Positions 20,269-31,183 of a stretch of DNA of 64,000 bases are shown here, one piece after another (positions within the stretch are counted from its first letter, which is position 1; each line of letters opens with the position of its first letter). The notes under the pieces were generated by a model. It ran no database searches, was not told the DNA's origin, and was given only the letters and a program-made list of their open reading frames with translations. The DNA comes from Serratia sp. PL17 (lineage in GTDB: Bacteria; Pseudomonadota; Gammaproteobacteria; Enterobacterales; Enterobacteriaceae). The stretch is taken from positions 1,054,001-1,118,000 of the forward strand of contig NZ_JAFIBY010000001.1 of the NCBI RefSeq assembly GCF_017832355.1, read 5' to 3'. The position numbers and the translations under genes are program-made.

Positions 20269-20287
20269 GAATGATAATCATTATCAT
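20269..20287 (-). promoter_or_regulatory. Fur box before the unrecognised gene
   Basis: GAATGATAATCATTATCAT, centred about 32 bases before the ATG at 20246, is nearly identical to the Fur consensus. The promoter (TATGAT or TATCAT as -10) must overlap it, so strong iron repression is expected. Confidence 0.85.
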
Positions 20288-20727
20288 ATTTATTGGTGCG
20301 TTCGTGATCAATCATTCTGTTGAAATTTTTATCGCCAGCAGGGGATGCATTGGGGGGACAGCACCCCAACATAGTCAGTAGCGACTAAACTTTAATCAGG
20401 GATTGCCGCTTTTGTTGGGACGGACGGAAAGGCAAAAGAGGGGGAAAAGCCGTTAATTGTCGATAAACGCATTTTTAAGACAGACAAAATTCAGAAATAG
20501 GTATTTTCTATGAATGTTTAAATCGACATAAAAAGCCCGGTTCTGTAAAGCCTTCGCGCCAGCGGGTAAGGGGCATGGTATGACAGGATGTACAGTAAAT
20601 TCATAAGGATAAAATGATTCCATTTCCGACCGGCAGCGCCAGACGCGCTGACTGTCCCACGCAGTTGCCGCACGCCAAAGCAAAAATCCGGGCTTTTGGC
20701 GGATAACCCCGCAAAACAAACGGTTGA
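20288..20727. other. Long gap between the two Fur boxes
   Basis: No convincing gene. It holds a 167-bp palindromic repeat (20531-20697). Inside that repeat an AAGGATAAAATG start opens a 30-codon frame at 20612-20704, which I read as part of the repeat. OxyR and IscR sites known before E. coli sufA could not be recognised by eye. Confidence 0.5.
20531..20697. repeat. 167-bp palindromic MITE-like repeat upstream of sufA
   Basis: The ends are perfect inverted repeats, AAAAGCCCGG and CCGGGCTTTT. Both flanks continue with partly matching arms (TTCTGTAAAGCC against ATTTTTGCTTTGG). There is no transposase. The size and plan recall the palindromic miniature elements described in Yersinia and relatives; identity with a named family was not checked. 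It lies 30 bases upstream of the sufA Fur box. Confidence 0.6.
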
Positions 20728-20746
20728 AGTGATAATCGTTATCACT
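20728..20746 (+). promoter_or_regulatory. Fur box of the suf operon
   Basis: AGTGATAATCGTTATCACT is a perfect 19-base palindrome with a Fur-box core (TGATAATCGTTATCA), 56 bases before sufA. It fits Fur repression of suf in iron-rich conditions, as in E. coli. Confidence 0.88.
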
Positions 20747-20801
20747 AACATAGTAGCAACCCAGATTGGCTGTGGTAAAACACGAGTGTGAGGTAGGCCA
20801 T

Positions 20802-21173
20802 ATGCAAACGGAAAATGTCGGCACTTTTTCTCTGGACGAAAATGTCTGGCAAGGCATTTTGCTCAGTGACAACGCCGTACAACAAATAACGAAACTAATG
20901 CAGCAGGATCCACAGGTGAAGGGGCTGCAACTCGGGGTCAAGCAGTCAGGCTGCGCCGGGTTTGCCTATGTGCTGGATCTCACCCGTGCTCCTGCTGACG
21001 ACGACCTGCTGTTTGAGCGCGATGGCGCCAAACTGTATGTGCCGTTGAAAGCCATGCCGTTTATCGATGGCACCACGGTAGATTTTGTCCGTGAAGGGCT
21101 GAATCAGATATTCAAATTTAATAACCCTAAAGCTCAGCATGCCTGCGGGTGCGGCGAGAGTTTTGGCGTTTGA
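20802..21173 (+). CDS. sufA: Iron-sulfur carrier SufA
   Basis: 123-residue A-type carrier that passes Fe-S clusters from SufBCD to apoproteins. The three cluster Cys are present in KQSGCAGF and the C-terminal CGCGESFGV. The ATG at 20802 follows GAGG and fits the E. coli length; the frame from 20766 adds twelve unmatched residues. It is the first gene of sufABCDSE. Confidence 0.95.
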   Translation: MQTENVGTFSLDENVWQGILLSDNAVQQITKLMQQDPQVKGLQLGVKQSGCAGFAYVLDLTRAPADDDLLFERDGAKLYVPLKAMPFIDGTTVDFVREGLNQIFKFNNPKAQHACGCGESFGV

Positions 21174-21187
21174 GCGATGCAATCAAC

Positions 21188-22684
<1,497 letters not shown>

Positions 22685-22726
22685 ACGCCGGATTTACAGC
22701 GCGACAGCGCGATCTAAGGACACTGC

Positions 22727-23473
22727 ATGTTAAGTATCAAGAATTTAAAAGTCAGCGCGGAAGGCAACGAAATCCTTAAGGGATTGAACCTGGAGATTAA
22801 ACCGGGTGAAGTGCATGCCATCATGGGGCCGAATGGTTCAGGCAAGAGCACGCTTTCGGCAACGCTGGCGGGACGCGAAGAATATGAAGTCACCGAAGGT
22901 GAAGTGACCTTCAAAGGTAAGGATTTGCTTGAGCTGGACCCGGAAGATCGTGCGGGTGAAGGCGTATTCCTGGCCTTCCAGTATCCGGTGGAGATCCCCG
23001 GCGTCAGCAACCATTTCTTCCTGCAAACTTCGGTTAACGCCGTACGCAAATACCGCCAGCAAGAACCGCTCGACCGTTTCGACTTCGCTGATTTTATCGA
23101 AGAAAAAATTGAATTGTTGAACATGCCACCTGACTTGCTGACCCGTTCGGTCAACGTCGGTTTCTCTGGCGGTGAGAAAAAACGTAATGACATCCTCCAG
23201 ATGGCGGCGCTGGAGCCGGATCTCTGTATTTTGGACGAAACCGACTCCGGTTTGGATATTGATGCGCTGAAGATTGTCGCTAACGGCGTGAACTCGCTGC
23301 GTGATGGTAAGCGTTCGTTCATTATCGTTACGCACTACCAACGTATCCTGGACTACATCAAGCCGGATTACGTCCATGTTCTTTCTCAGGGGCGCATCGT
23401 CAAGTCCGGCGATTTCTCTCTGGTGAAACAGTTGGAGGAGCAGGGCTATGGCTGGCTTACCGACGAACAATAA
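22727..23473 (+). CDS. sufC: Fe-S assembly ATPase SufC
   Basis: 248-residue ABC-type ATPase that drives shape change of the SufBCD complex. Walker A is GPNGSGKST, the signature is FSGGEKKRNDILQMA, and Walker B is LCILDETDSGLD, followed by the switch His of VTHYQR. It is soluble and has no permease partner. Its 3' end overlaps sufD by 26 bases, which links their translation. Confidence 0.96.
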   Translation: MLSIKNLKVSAEGNEILKGLNLEIKPGEVHAIMGPNGSGKSTLSATLAGREEYEVTEGEVTFKGKDLLELDPEDRAGEGVFLAFQYPVEIPGVSNHFFLQTSVNAVRKYRQQEPLDRFDFADFIEEKIELLNMPPDLLTRSVNVGFSGGEKKRNDILQMAALEPDLCILDETDSGLDIDALKIVANGVNSLRDGKRSFIIVTHYQRILDYIKPDYVHVLSQGRIVKSGDFSLVKQLEEQGYGWLTDEQ

Positions 23474-24734
23474 CGCGCGCGCGCTGCAACAACTGTATAG
23501 CCTGTTTGAAGCACGCGGTGGTGAGCACTCTGCCCATGCATTGGCACACTGGCAACAGGCTTTGCGCTTGGGGTGGCCGACGCGCAAGCATGAAAACTGG
23601 AAATACACACCGCTGGAAGGTTTGCTTGAACAGCAGTTCCTTGAGCCACCGGTGGAGCCAGTCACTGCCGCGCAGTTGGATGCGTTGGCGCTGGCGATTG
23701 ATGCTTATCGGCTGGTCTTTGTTGACGGGCGTTTTTGTGCGGCGTTGAGCGACAGCGACCTGGGTGATTATCAGTTCGACATCGCACCCTACGGGACGTT
23801 ACAGGCGCTACCCGAACCGATCCAGCCCGAGATCTTTCTGCATCTGACGGAAAGCCTGGCGCAGGAAACCAGCATTGTTCGCGTGGCCGCCGGTAAAATC
23901 GCGGCGCGACCGCTGTATCTGCTGCATATCAGCAGCGGACGCGGGGCTGAAGGTGAGGTGAATACCGTGCATCACCGGCATCACCTTGATATTGCGCGTA
24001 ATGCGCAGGCCGAGGTGATAGAGCATTACGTCAGCCTGAACCAGGCTGCGCATTTCACTGGCGCGCGCCTCACCGCTAACATCGGTGATAATGCTCAATT
24101 GAACCATTGCAAGTTGGCATTTGAGAGCCAGCCGAGTTACCACTTCGCCCATAACGATCTGGTGATTGGCCGCGATGCACGGGTGAAGAGCGACAGCTTC
24201 CTGTTGGGGGCTGGGCTAACACGGCATAACACCAGCGCACAGCTTAATGGTGAAGGCTCTAATTTGGTGATCAATAGTCTGGTATTGCCGGTCGGTAAAG
24301 AGGTGTGTGACACCCGTACTTACCTTGAGCATAACAAAGGCTATTGCGAGAGCCGCCAATTGCACAAAGTGGTGGTCAGCGATCGCGCCAAAGCGGTATT
24401 TAACGGCATGATCAAAGTGGCAAAACACGCGATTAAAACCGATGGGCAGATGACCAACCATAACCTGTTGCTGGGTAAGGTGGCGGAAGTGGATACCAAA
24501 CCGCAATTGGAAATCTATGCCGACGATGTGAAGTGCAGCCATGGCGCTACCGTTGGTCGTATCGATGAAGAGCAGCTGTTTTATCTGCAATCGCGCGGCA
24601 TTGACAAGCACGCGGCGCAGCAGATGATTATCTTTGCTTTTGCCGCTGAGCTGACTGAGGGGATTGGTAACGATCTCATCCGAGAATCGGTACTGGCACG
24701 CATTGCGCAGCGCCTGCCGGGGGAGGCCGCATGA
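23448..24734 (+). CDS. sufD: Fe-S scaffold subunit SufD
   Basis: 428-residue paralogue of SufB and partner in the scaffold. Family stretches are [17 protein letters not shown] near the N-terminus and [20 protein letters not shown] near the end (CSHGATVG carries the conserved His). The start MAGLPTN lies inside sufC, as in E. coli (MAGLPNS), supporting this start. Confidence 0.95.
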   Translation: MAGLPTNNNARALQQLYSLFEARGGEHSAHALAHWQQALRLGWPTRKHENWKYTPLEGLLEQQFLEPPVEPVTAAQLDALALAIDAYRLVFVDGRFCAALSDSDLGDYQFDIAPYGTLQALPEPIQPEIFLHLTESLAQETSIVRVAAGKIAARPLYLLHISSGRGAEGEVNTVHHRHHLDIARNAQAEVIEHYVSLNQAAHFTGARLTANIGDNAQLNHCKLAFESQPSYHFAHNDLVIGRDARVKSDSFLLGAGLTRHNTSAQLNGEGSNLVINSLVLPVGKEVCDTRTYLEHNKGYCESRQLHKVVVSDRAKAVFNGMIKVAKHAIKTDGQMTNHNLLLGKVAEVDTKPQLEIYADDVKCSHGATVGRIDEEQLFYLQSRGIDKHAAQQMIIFAFAAELTEGIGNDLIRESVLARIAQRLPGEAA

Positions 24735-25951
24735 GTTTTCCGATTGAACGGGTACGCAGTGAATTCCCGCTGTTGGCGCGTGACGTCAATGGCCAGTCGC
24801 TGGCTTACCTCGACAGCGCTGCCAGCGCGCAAAAGCCGCAGGCGGTGATCGATCGCGAGTTGGATTTTTATCGTCATGGCTATGCGGCCGTTCACCGAGG
24901 CATCCACACCCTGAGTGCTGAAGCGACGCAGGACATGGAAGCGGTGCGTGAAAAAGTAGCCGCGTTTATTAATGCCGCTTCGGTTGAAGAGATTGTGTTC
25001 GTTAAAGGCACCACCGAGGGCATTAACCTGGTGGCTAACAGCTTTGGCCGTCATTTCCTGCAACCCGGTGACAGCATTATCATCACCGAGATGGAACATC
25101 ACGCCAATATCGTGCCTTGGCAGATGCTGGCGAAGGAACGAGGACTGAACCTGCGTGTTTGGCCGTTACAGCAAGACGGCACCTTGGATCTGGCACAATT
25201 GCCTGGCCTTATCGACGCCAGCACCAAATTGCTGGCGTTGACCCAGGTTTCCAATGTGTTGGGGACGGTGAACCCGGTACGCGACATTACGGCGCAGGCG
25301 AAGGCCGCAGGCCTTAAGGTGTTGATCGACGGGGCACAGGCCGTGATGCACCAGCAGGTGGACGTACAGGCGCTGGACTGTGACTTCTACGTGTTTTCCG
25401 GCCATAAGCTGTATGGGCCTTCCGGTATTGGCATTCTTTATGGCAAGCAGTCACTATTGCAGCAAATGCCGCCGTGGGAAGGGGGCGGCTCGATGATTCA
25501 GCAGGTCAGCCTGACGCATGGCACAACCTATGCGGAGCCACCGTGGCGCTTTGAGGCGGGCTCACCCAATACCGCAGGCATCATGGGATTGGGGGCGGCG
25601 ATCGATTACGTGAATGCGCTGGGGCTGGCAGCGATTGGTGATTATGAGCAATCATTAATGCATTACGCACTGGAAGCGCTGCAGCAGGTGCCTACCCTTA
25701 AAATCTACGGCCCGGCAGAGCGCGCCGGTGTGATCGCCTTTAATCTGGGTGAACACCATGCCTATGATGTTGGCAGCTTCCTGGACAAGTATGGTATCGC
25801 TATTCGCACCGGGCACCATTGCGCGATGCCACTGATGGCGTTCTATAATGTGCCGAGTATGTGTCGCGCTTCATTGGCTGTCTACAACACGAGGGACGAC
25901 GTGGATCGGCTGGTGGCCGGGTTGCAGCGAATTCATAAACTGCTGGGATAG
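24731..25951 (+). CDS. sufS: Cysteine desulfurase SufS
   Basis: 406-residue PLP enzyme taking sulfur from cysteine (and selenium from selenocysteine) and handing it to SufE. The PLP Lys is in [13 protein letters not shown] and the persulfide Cys in [11 protein letters not shown] near residue 364. Its ATG overlaps the sufD stop by four bases. The ending KLLG is close to that of E. coli SufS. Confidence 0.96.
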   Translation: MSFPIERVRSEFPLLARDVNGQSLAYLDSAASAQKPQAVIDRELDFYRHGYAAVHRGIHTLSAEATQDMEAVREKVAAFINAASVEEIVFVKGTTEGINLVANSFGRHFLQPGDSIIITEMEHHANIVPWQMLAKERGLNLRVWPLQQDGTLDLAQLPGLIDASTKLLALTQVSNVLGTVNPVRDITAQAKAAGLKVLIDGAQAVMHQQVDVQALDCDFYVFSGHKLYGPSGIGILYGKQSLLQQMPPWEGGGSMIQQVSLTHGTTYAEPPWRFEAGSPNTAGIMGLGAAIDYVNALGLAAIGDYEQSLMHYALEALQQVPTLKIYGPAERAGVIAFNLGEHHAYDVGSFLDKYGIAIRTGHHCAMPLMAFYNVPSMCRASLAVYNTRDDVDRLVAGLQRIHKLLG

Positions 25952-26005
25952 GGGCGATCAGCGTGCATAGCCGCCGAGTGAATGAACGTCTGTTGTATAA
26001 GACAT

Positions 26006-26025
26006 GGGGTCGGCATGCCGGCCCC
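26006..26025 (+). terminator. Hairpin between sufS and sufE
   Basis: GGGGTCGGCATGCCGGCCCC folds into a near-perfect stem (one G-U pair in RNA) in the 95-base gap between sufS and sufE. No T-run follows, so it may lower or adjust sufE expression instead of ending transcription. Confidence 0.45.
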
Positions 26026-26046
26026 TAAATTATTGAAAGGATCCTC

Positions 26047-26460
26047 ATGGCGAACTTGCCGGACAAAGATAAGTTAGTGCGTAATTTTTCCCGTTGCCTT
26101 AACTGGGAAGATAAATATCTGTATGTCATCGAACTGGGCGCGAAGCTACCGGCACTGGACGACAGTGAGCGTCAGGCGGGAAATCTGATTTCCGGTTGTC
26201 AGAGCCAGGTGTGGATTGTGATGCGGCTTGACGAGCAAGGGCACGTTGAGTTTCATGGTGACAGCGATGCGGCGATTGTAAAAGGACTGCTGGCAGTGGT
26301 GTTTATTCTTTATCACCATATGACCCCAGAGCAGATTATCGCATTGGATGTTCGTCCGTTTTTTGCCGAGTTAGCGTTGAGCCAACACCTGACACCTTCA
26401 CGTTCGCAAGGGTTAGAAGCCATGATCCGTGCAATCCGCGCTCAGGCTGCCAAGCTCTGA
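26047..26460 (+). CDS. sufE: Sulfur acceptor SufE
   Basis: 137-residue partner of SufS that takes its persulfide sulfur and passes it to SufB. The acceptor Cys is in [10 protein letters not shown] near residue 51, and the start [20 protein letters not shown] is typical. AAAGGA precedes the ATG. It is the last suf gene and is separated from sufS by a hairpin-bearing gap. Confidence 0.95.
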   Translation: MANLPDKDKLVRNFSRCLNWEDKYLYVIELGAKLPALDDSERQAGNLISGCQSQVWIVMRLDEQGHVEFHGDSDAAIVKGLLAVVFILYHHMTPEQIIALDVRPFFAELALSQHLTPSRSQGLEAMIRAIRAQAAKL

Positions 26461-26468
26461 TGTGCGCT

Positions 26469-26513
26469 AAGACTCATTGATACGTTGCATGTTTTCTTGT
26501 GTCAGTGAGTCTT
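26469..26513 (+). terminator. Possible terminator after sufE
   Basis: AAGACTCATTGATAC and GTGTCAGTGAGTCTT are inverted partners (13 of 15 pairs) around a 15-base loop, followed by TTACAAAG. The T tract is weak. Confidence 0.5.
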
Positions 26514-26752
26514 TACAAAGACCTGCCCACCTCGCCATTCATCCCGCAAATTAGTGACATATCAGCAGTTTACCTATTGACGTTCTGTTGACAAATGCAT
26601 AAAGCGATTACGTTATAACATGTTGATTTTTAGAGGACTTATTGCCTTTGACGTCAGCATTGCTAGTATTAATCAGGTCTTGTCTGATTTACCCGCGGCC
26701 AGGCGCCAGATAGCCTTGTTGCCGAACCGTAATAAGCATAATAGGGATGATA

Positions 26753-27766
26753 ATGAAACGTGCGTTGAGTTTAATGGGCATGCTGTTTGCCACCGTACTG
26801 ACCGGCACCCAAGCCGCCAGCGCGAGCGAATACCCGCTGCCGCCGCCAGATAGCCGCCTGATTGGCGAAAACACCACTTATACCGTGCCGAACGACGGGC
26901 GTCCGCTGGAGGCCATTGCGGCCGACTATAAGATTGGTCTGCTGGGTATGTTGGAGGCCAACCCCGGTACAGACCCGTTTCTGCCGAAGCCGGGCACGGT
27001 ATTGACCATCCCGACCCAAATGCTGCTGCCAGACACCAAGCGTGAGGGGATTGTGGTTAACCTGGCTGAGCTGCGTTTGTACTACTACCCGAAGGGCGAG
27101 AACAAGGTCATCGTTTATCCTATCGGTATCGGTCAGACGGGGATGCATACGCCGCTGCAGGTGACGTCTGTCAGCCAAAAAATCCCGAACCCGACCTGGA
27201 CACCGACGGCTAATATTCGTAAACGCTATCAAGAAAAAGGTGTGACGTTGCCTGGCGTGGTTCCGGCCGGTCCTGATAACCCAATGGGGCTGTTCGCCAT
27301 GCGCTTGGCGATGGGGCACGGTGAGTATTTGATTCACGGTACCAACGCCAACTTTGGTATCGGCATGCGCGTCAGTTCCGGTTGTATCCGCTTGCGGCCA
27401 ACCGATATCGAGGCGCTATTCAATATGGTACCGCGTGGCACGCGGGTTCAGGTGATCAACGATCCGGTGAAAATTTCCGTTGAGCCGGACGGTAAACGCT
27501 ATGTTGAAGTGCATCAGCCGCTGTCGAGAGTCGAAAGCGATGATCCGCAAACCATGCCGATCGCACTGTCTAAAACCGAAAAAGCGTTTGTTGGCGATGC
27601 ACAGACCGATAAGGCCATGTTCGACAGTGCGGTTATACGCCGCTCTGGCATGCCGGTGCTGGTTAACCTTGGTCAGAACCCATCTGAGGTGAGTTTAACG
27701 CCTGTAGCCTCGCAGGAAGCGAATAAAGGCTTATTCAAAGGGGCACCCATCAGCTCTGTGAATTAA
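26753..27766 (+). CDS. ldtE: L,D-transpeptidase LdtE
   Basis: 337-residue periplasmic YkuD-family enzyme forming 3-3 (Dap-Dap) peptidoglycan crosslinks (E. coli LdtE, formerly YnhG). It has a signal peptide ending at TQAASA, a LysM-like segment (YTVPNDGRPLEAIAADYKI, then the PGTVLTIP strand) and the catalytic motif HGTNANFGIGMRVSSGCIRL with its Cys. The ATG at 26753 is six bases from AGGG; the in-frame ATG at 26747 touches AGGG and is unlikely. It neighbours lpp, as in E. coli. Confidence 0.9.
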   Translation: MKRALSLMGMLFATVLTGTQAASASEYPLPPPDSRLIGENTTYTVPNDGRPLEAIAADYKIGLLGMLEANPGTDPFLPKPGTVLTIPTQMLLPDTKREGIVVNLAELRLYYYPKGENKVIVYPIGIGQTGMHTPLQVTSVSQKIPNPTWTPTANIRKRYQEKGVTLPGVVPAGPDNPMGLFAMRLAMGHGEYLIHGTNANFGIGMRVSSGCIRLRPTDIEALFNMVPRGTRVQVINDPVKISVEPDGKRYVEVHQPLSRVESDDPQTMPIALSKTEKAFVGDAQTDKAMFDSAVIRRSGMPVLVNLGQNPSEVSLTPVASQEANKGLFKGAPISSVN

Positions 27767-27791
27767 AATGTGCTTATAACGGGTATTACTG

Positions 27792-27821
27792 AGGGGTTCA
27801 GCGTGCTGAGCCCTTTTTTTT
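27792..27821 (+). terminator. ldtE terminator
   Basis: AGGGGTTCAGC pairs with GCTGAGCCCT across a two-base turn and runs into eight T. It is a clear intrinsic terminator 25 bases after the ldtE stop. Confidence 0.85.
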
Positions 27822-27862
27822 GCCTGGTGGCAAGAGGGGATTCATCGAGGGGATCAACAGAC

Positions 27863-27893
27863 AAAAAAAACGGCGCACAATGTGCGCCGTTTT
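27863..27893 (-). terminator. lpp terminator
   Basis: CGGCGCACA and TGTGCGCCG form the stem; on the minus strand a run of T (plus-strand A 27863-27870) follows. It lies just beyond the lpp stop, as expected for a very abundant short mRNA. Confidence 0.88.
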
Positions 27894-27910
27894 CATTAAC
27901 CGAAGCTAAC

Positions 27911-28168
<258 letters not shown>

Positions 28169-28183
28169 TTAATCTCCATGTAG

Positions 28184-28197
28184 CGTTACAAGTATTA
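28184..28197 (-). promoter_or_regulatory. lpp: lpp promoter -10 and start site
   Basis: On the minus strand TAATACT (28191-28197) is the -10, and transcription should begin at the G of GCTACATGG (28184). Both match the E. coli lpp promoter, and the upstream stretch to about 28240 is AT-rich like the strong E. coli one. Confidence 0.8.
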
Positions 28198-28400
28198 CAC
28201 AAACTTTTTTCGAAAGAGAATAATTTTTTTGTATTGGAGTGCTTTATTTTGATCGTTCGCTCAAACTTGCATCTTCTTTTGAAAAATAGTTAAAAAATGT
28301 AGGGAAAACAGCCGGATTCCATGGGACAACTCCGATTTGTAATTAGCCAAATAATGAGCAATCGATGGTTGCGTTTTTGATAAAATAGTTTACTAGTGCT

Positions 28401-28429
28401 AAAAAAAACGCCGCAAAGCGGCGTTTTTG
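28401..28429 (-). terminator. pykF terminator
   Basis: ACGCCGC and GCGGCGT pair around AAA, flanked by eight A on one side and five T on the other, so it can work in both directions. It is 26 bases past the pykF stop. Confidence 0.88.
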
Positions 28430-28455
28430 TCAAAATAATTATGTCACGTTTTATA

Positions 28456-29868
28456 TTAGAGCACGTGAACCGAGGCCGTATTGGTGGTGCCACTTGGTAC
28501 CAGTGCACCAGAAACCATCACCACAACGTCGCCTTTTTGTGCAAGACCACTGGCCAGTGCCGCTTCTTTACCAATGCGGTAGAAATCGTCGGTGGAGGCG
28601 ATTTCCTTAACCATTTGTGGAATCACGCCTTTGCTCAGAATGAGCTGGTGAGCGGTGACTTCATTGGTGGTCAGCGCCAGGATCACAGCGTTAGGGAAGT
28701 ATTTACGCACGGACTTGGCTGATTTACCGCCGCTGGTGGCGACGACGATCAGTGGTGCATCCAGCTTTTCTGCGGTTTCAACCGCGCCGCGGCATACCGC
28801 TTCGGTGATGCGCAGTTTACGGTTGTCATTCAGGCTGTCGATACGGCTTGGCATCACGCGATCGGTGCGCTCACAGATGGTCGCCATGATGGTAACGGCT
28901 TCCAGCGGGTACTTACCCTTGGCGCTCTCACCTGACAGCATGACGGCGTCGGTACCATCCAGAATGGCGTTGGCAACGTCGCCAGCTTCTGCACGGGTAG
29001 GGCGCGGGTTTTTGATCATGGAATCGAGCATCTGCGTGGCGGTGATGACCACTTTGCGTGCACGGTTACATTTTTCAATCATCATCTTCTGCGCGAAGAT
29101 CACTTCTTCTACCGGGATTTCCACACCCAGGTCACCACGAGCAACCATGATGCCGTCAGAGGCTTCGAGGATCTCGTCGAAGTTGTTCAGGCCTTCCTGG
29201 TTTTCGATTTTAGAGATGATCTGGATTTGCTCGCCGCCGTGGGCTTTCAGGTGTTCACGGATTTCCAGCACGTCTGAACGTTTACGGATAAAGGACGCAG
29301 CAACGAAGTCTACGCCTTGCTCGCAGCCGAAAATCAGATCGCGCTTGTCTTTTTCTGCCAGTGCAGGCAACTGAATAGAAACGCCCGGCAGGTTAACGCC
29401 TTTGTTTTCGCCCAGGTCGCCGCTGTTCAGTACCTTACAAACCACTTCGTTTTCGGTCACGTTGGTGACTTCCATACCGATCAGACCATCGTCTACCAGC
29501 ACGGTGTTGCCGATTTTCAGGTCAGCACTAAAACCTGCGTAAGTGACCGCGACACGTTCATTGTTGCCGATAACGCTCTGATCGGTAGTGAAAGTGAAAG
29601 TCTGACCTGCAACCAGTGCGGCGTCTTTGCCGCCTTCCAGTTTCATGGTGCGGATTTCCGGGCCTTTGGTATCCAACAGGATACCTGCGTTCTGACCGGT
29701 TTTCGCCATTACGGCACGCATGTTCTTGATGCGGTTGCCGTGTTCTTCATAATCACCATGTGAGAAGTTCAGGCGCATTACGTTCATGCCGGCATTCAAC
29801 AGGTTGGTCAGCATTTCTTCCGATTCGGTTTTTGGACCGATGGTACAAACAATTTTGGTCTTTTTCAT
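28456..29868 (-). CDS. pykF: Pyruvate kinase I
   Basis: 470 residues, the same length as E. coli PykF. It makes pyruvate and ATP from PEP and ADP, and the family is activated by fructose 1,6-bisphosphate. Visible are [16 protein letters not shown], the catalytic Lys loop [10 protein letters not shown], the [12 protein letters not shown] motif, [19 protein letters not shown] and the C-terminal effector domain. Its upstream region carries a Cra-like operator. Confidence 0.97.
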   Translation of the reverse strand: MKKTKIVCTIGPKTESEEMLTNLLNAGMNVMRLNFSHGDYEEHGNRIKNMRAVMAKTGQNAGILLDTKGPEIRTMKLEGGKDAALVAGQTFTFTTDQSVIGNNERVAVTYAGFSADLKIGNTVLVDDGLIGMEVTNVTENEVVCKVLNSGDLGENKGVNLPGVSIQLPALAEKDKRDLIFGCEQGVDFVAASFIRKRSDVLEIREHLKAHGGEQIQIISKIENQEGLNNFDEILEASDGIMVARGDLGVEIPVEEVIFAQKMMIEKCNRARKVVITATQMLDSMIKNPRPTRAEAGDVANAILDGTDAVMLSGESAKGKYPLEAVTIMATICERTDRVMPSRIDSLNDNRKLRITEAVCRGAVETAEKLDAPLIVVATSGGKSAKSVRKYFPNAVILALTTNEVTAHQLILSKGVIPQMVKEIASTDDFYRIGKEAALASGLAQKGDVVVMVSGALVPSGTTNTASVHVL

Positions 29869-30273
29869 GACGGATTTTTCTACAAGTTGTGATGGATAAA
29901 GAAACGAATAAAACCAGCGGTCAGGCCACTGATAAGGGATTTGAGTCGTGCCTGGTGATACAAAACAAAGTTAAGGATAGGTGACCAGAGTCGAAATGGG
30001 GCGGAAAAATTCAGCCCGCGCCGGGATGCGGGGATGCTGCGCAACGAGATGAGGTGAAAATATGTTGTTATTGCGTTTTCGCAGATCAAGGGCTGAAACC
30101 ATTCAACTGAAAGACGTTGCGCATTATAAAGGCTAAGCGGCGGGAAACAAAATAAAAAACCGATGCTAAATCGCGGAACCGTCAAATCAGCAGCAAATGT
30201 GGCGCAAATGCAAACCAACAGCAGGTGTTTGTTGCGCAAATAACCCTTCTGTAAATACAAGTACCGTCGAGGG
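29869..30273. other. pykF upstream region
   Basis: 405 bases between pykF and the cupin gene, both on the minus strand. No gene is convincing here. The pykF promoter and a Cra-like site (30092-30107) are in it, more than 220 bases before the pykF start, so the leader may be long. Confidence 0.6.
30092..30107 (-). promoter_or_regulatory. Cra (FruR) operator of pykF
   Basis: GCTGAAACCATTCAAC matches the Cra consensus (GCTGAATCGATTCAGC type) in both halves. Cra represses pykF in E. coli when sugar phosphates are low. Confidence 0.75.
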
Positions 30274-30579
30274 TTAGCTTGACGTGATGATTTCCCACAG
30301 CGTACCGGCAGACAAACAGAAGCAGCCACTCGCGGTATTCGCGGGGATCGTGACGGTTTCACCGGCGAGTACTATCTGGGTGTCGCTGCCTACGGTAAAT
30401 TCAAACTCACCAGAGACTACCCGTGTTTGCAACGCGTGGGCGTGCTTTTGCAGTTGGCCGAAGGCACCCGCGTCAAATTTGACTTCTGTGGCGCGTGCTC
30501 CGTCGTTCATTTTCCCTTGTCGGCGGGAGAGACCATTGTCGAGCTTCTCAAAGGGCGTCTCTGCGGTAAATGTCAGCAT
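30274..30579 (-). CDS. Small cupin-domain protein
   Basis: 101 residues from ATG 30579, which has AGGA eight bases upstream (the frame runs on to 30702 without support). The product is a single small beta-barrel of the cupin type: KHAHALQTRVVSGEFEFTVG holds the His and Arg of the first cupin motif, and ETVTIPANTASGCFCLSAGT stands for the second, with its usual His missing. No signal peptide is present. Substrate unknown. It lies directly downstream of the tRNA-Val array. Confidence 0.75.
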   Translation of the reverse strand: MLTFTAETPFEKLDNGLSRRQGKMNDGARATEVKFDAGAFGQLQKHAHALQTRVVSGEFEFTVGSDTQIVLAGETVTIPANTASGCFCLSAGTLWEIITSS

Positions 30580-30721
30580 GGGATCTGTCCTGATAAGGTA
30601 TTCGCCTTGATGATAGGATATATGGCCTGCGATGGCAGAAACAAAAGTATGGGGCCGTGCTGGCGAGTTAACAATAGCGTGAGTGTTAAGCTGATAGGGC
30701 AAGTTTGAGAAAACAACGCTT

Positions 30722-30798
30722 TGGTGCGTCCGAGTGGACTCGAACCACCGACCCCCACCATGTCAAGGTGGTGCTCTAACCAACTGAGCTACGGACGC
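30722..30798 (-). tRNA. tRNA-Val (GAC), copy 3
   Basis: 77-nt cloverleaf with encoded CCA. The acceptor stem GCGTCCG/CGGACGC, D-loop AGCTCAGTTGG, anticodon loop TTGACAT (anticodon GAC) and T-loop GGTTCGAGTCC are all present. It is identical to the other two copies. Confidence 0.97.
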
Positions 30799-30818
30799 AC
30801 TGCACTGCTTTAGAAATT

Positions 30819-30895
30819 TGGTGCGTCCGAGTGGACTCGAACCACCGACCCCCACCATGTCAAGGTGGTGCTCTAACCAACTGAGCTACGGACGC
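30819..30895 (-). tRNA. tRNA-Val (GAC), copy 2
   Basis: 77-nt tRNA identical to copies 1 and 3, reading GUC and GUU codons. It is separated by about 20-base spacers (TTTAGAAATTT-like) that also resemble one another, as expected from tandem duplication. Confidence 0.97.
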
Positions 30896-30914
30896 ACTGT
30901 ACTGCTCAGGAATT

Positions 30915-30991
30915 TGGTGCGTCCGAGTGGACTCGAACCACCGACCCCCACCATGTCAAGGTGGTGCTCTAACCAACTGAGCTACGGACGC
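30915..30991 (-). tRNA. tRNA-Val (GAC), copy 1 (promoter-proximal)
   Basis: First gene of the three-tRNA transcript on the minus strand, 77 nt with encoded CCA and anticodon GAC. E. coli has two such genes (valV, valW) in the matching place near mdtK. Confidence 0.97.
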
Positions 30992-31028
30992 ATCTTTTCC
31001 TGTCTATCATGGCTGACAGCGGGGACGA

Positions 31029-31057
31029 ATATTAACGAGCTACCCGCGTGCTGGCAA
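31029..31057 (-). promoter_or_regulatory. tRNA-Val operon promoter
   Basis: On the minus strand TTGCCA (31052-31057) and TAATAT (31029-31034) are 17 bases apart, followed by a GC-rich stretch (TCGTCCCCGC) typical of stringently controlled stable-RNA promoters. It starts about 30 bases before the first tRNA. Confidence 0.75.
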
Positions 31058-31147
31058 GGAGAAAAACGTAATTTTATCCGGTATTTCACGCGATTGCTGC
31101 GCTTATGTGCAGTGCGGTGGTTTTTTCCGCAAACTCTGGCGATGAAG

Positions 31148-31177
31148 CCGTCGGCCGGTTTAGCTACCGGCCGACGG
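31148..31177 (-). terminator. Inverted repeat after mdtK
   Basis: CCGTCGGCCGG and CCGGCCGACGG form a perfect eleven-pair stem with an eight-base loop just beyond the mdtK stop. There is no T tract; it may terminate transcription with help or protect the mRNA end. Confidence 0.55.
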
Positions 31178-31183
31178 TGGTGT

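Noticed and set aside
20612..20704. 30-codon frame with an AAGGA site inside the 167-bp repeat
   Set aside because: It lies within the repetitive element and codes for a basic, low-information peptide; treated as part of the repeat.
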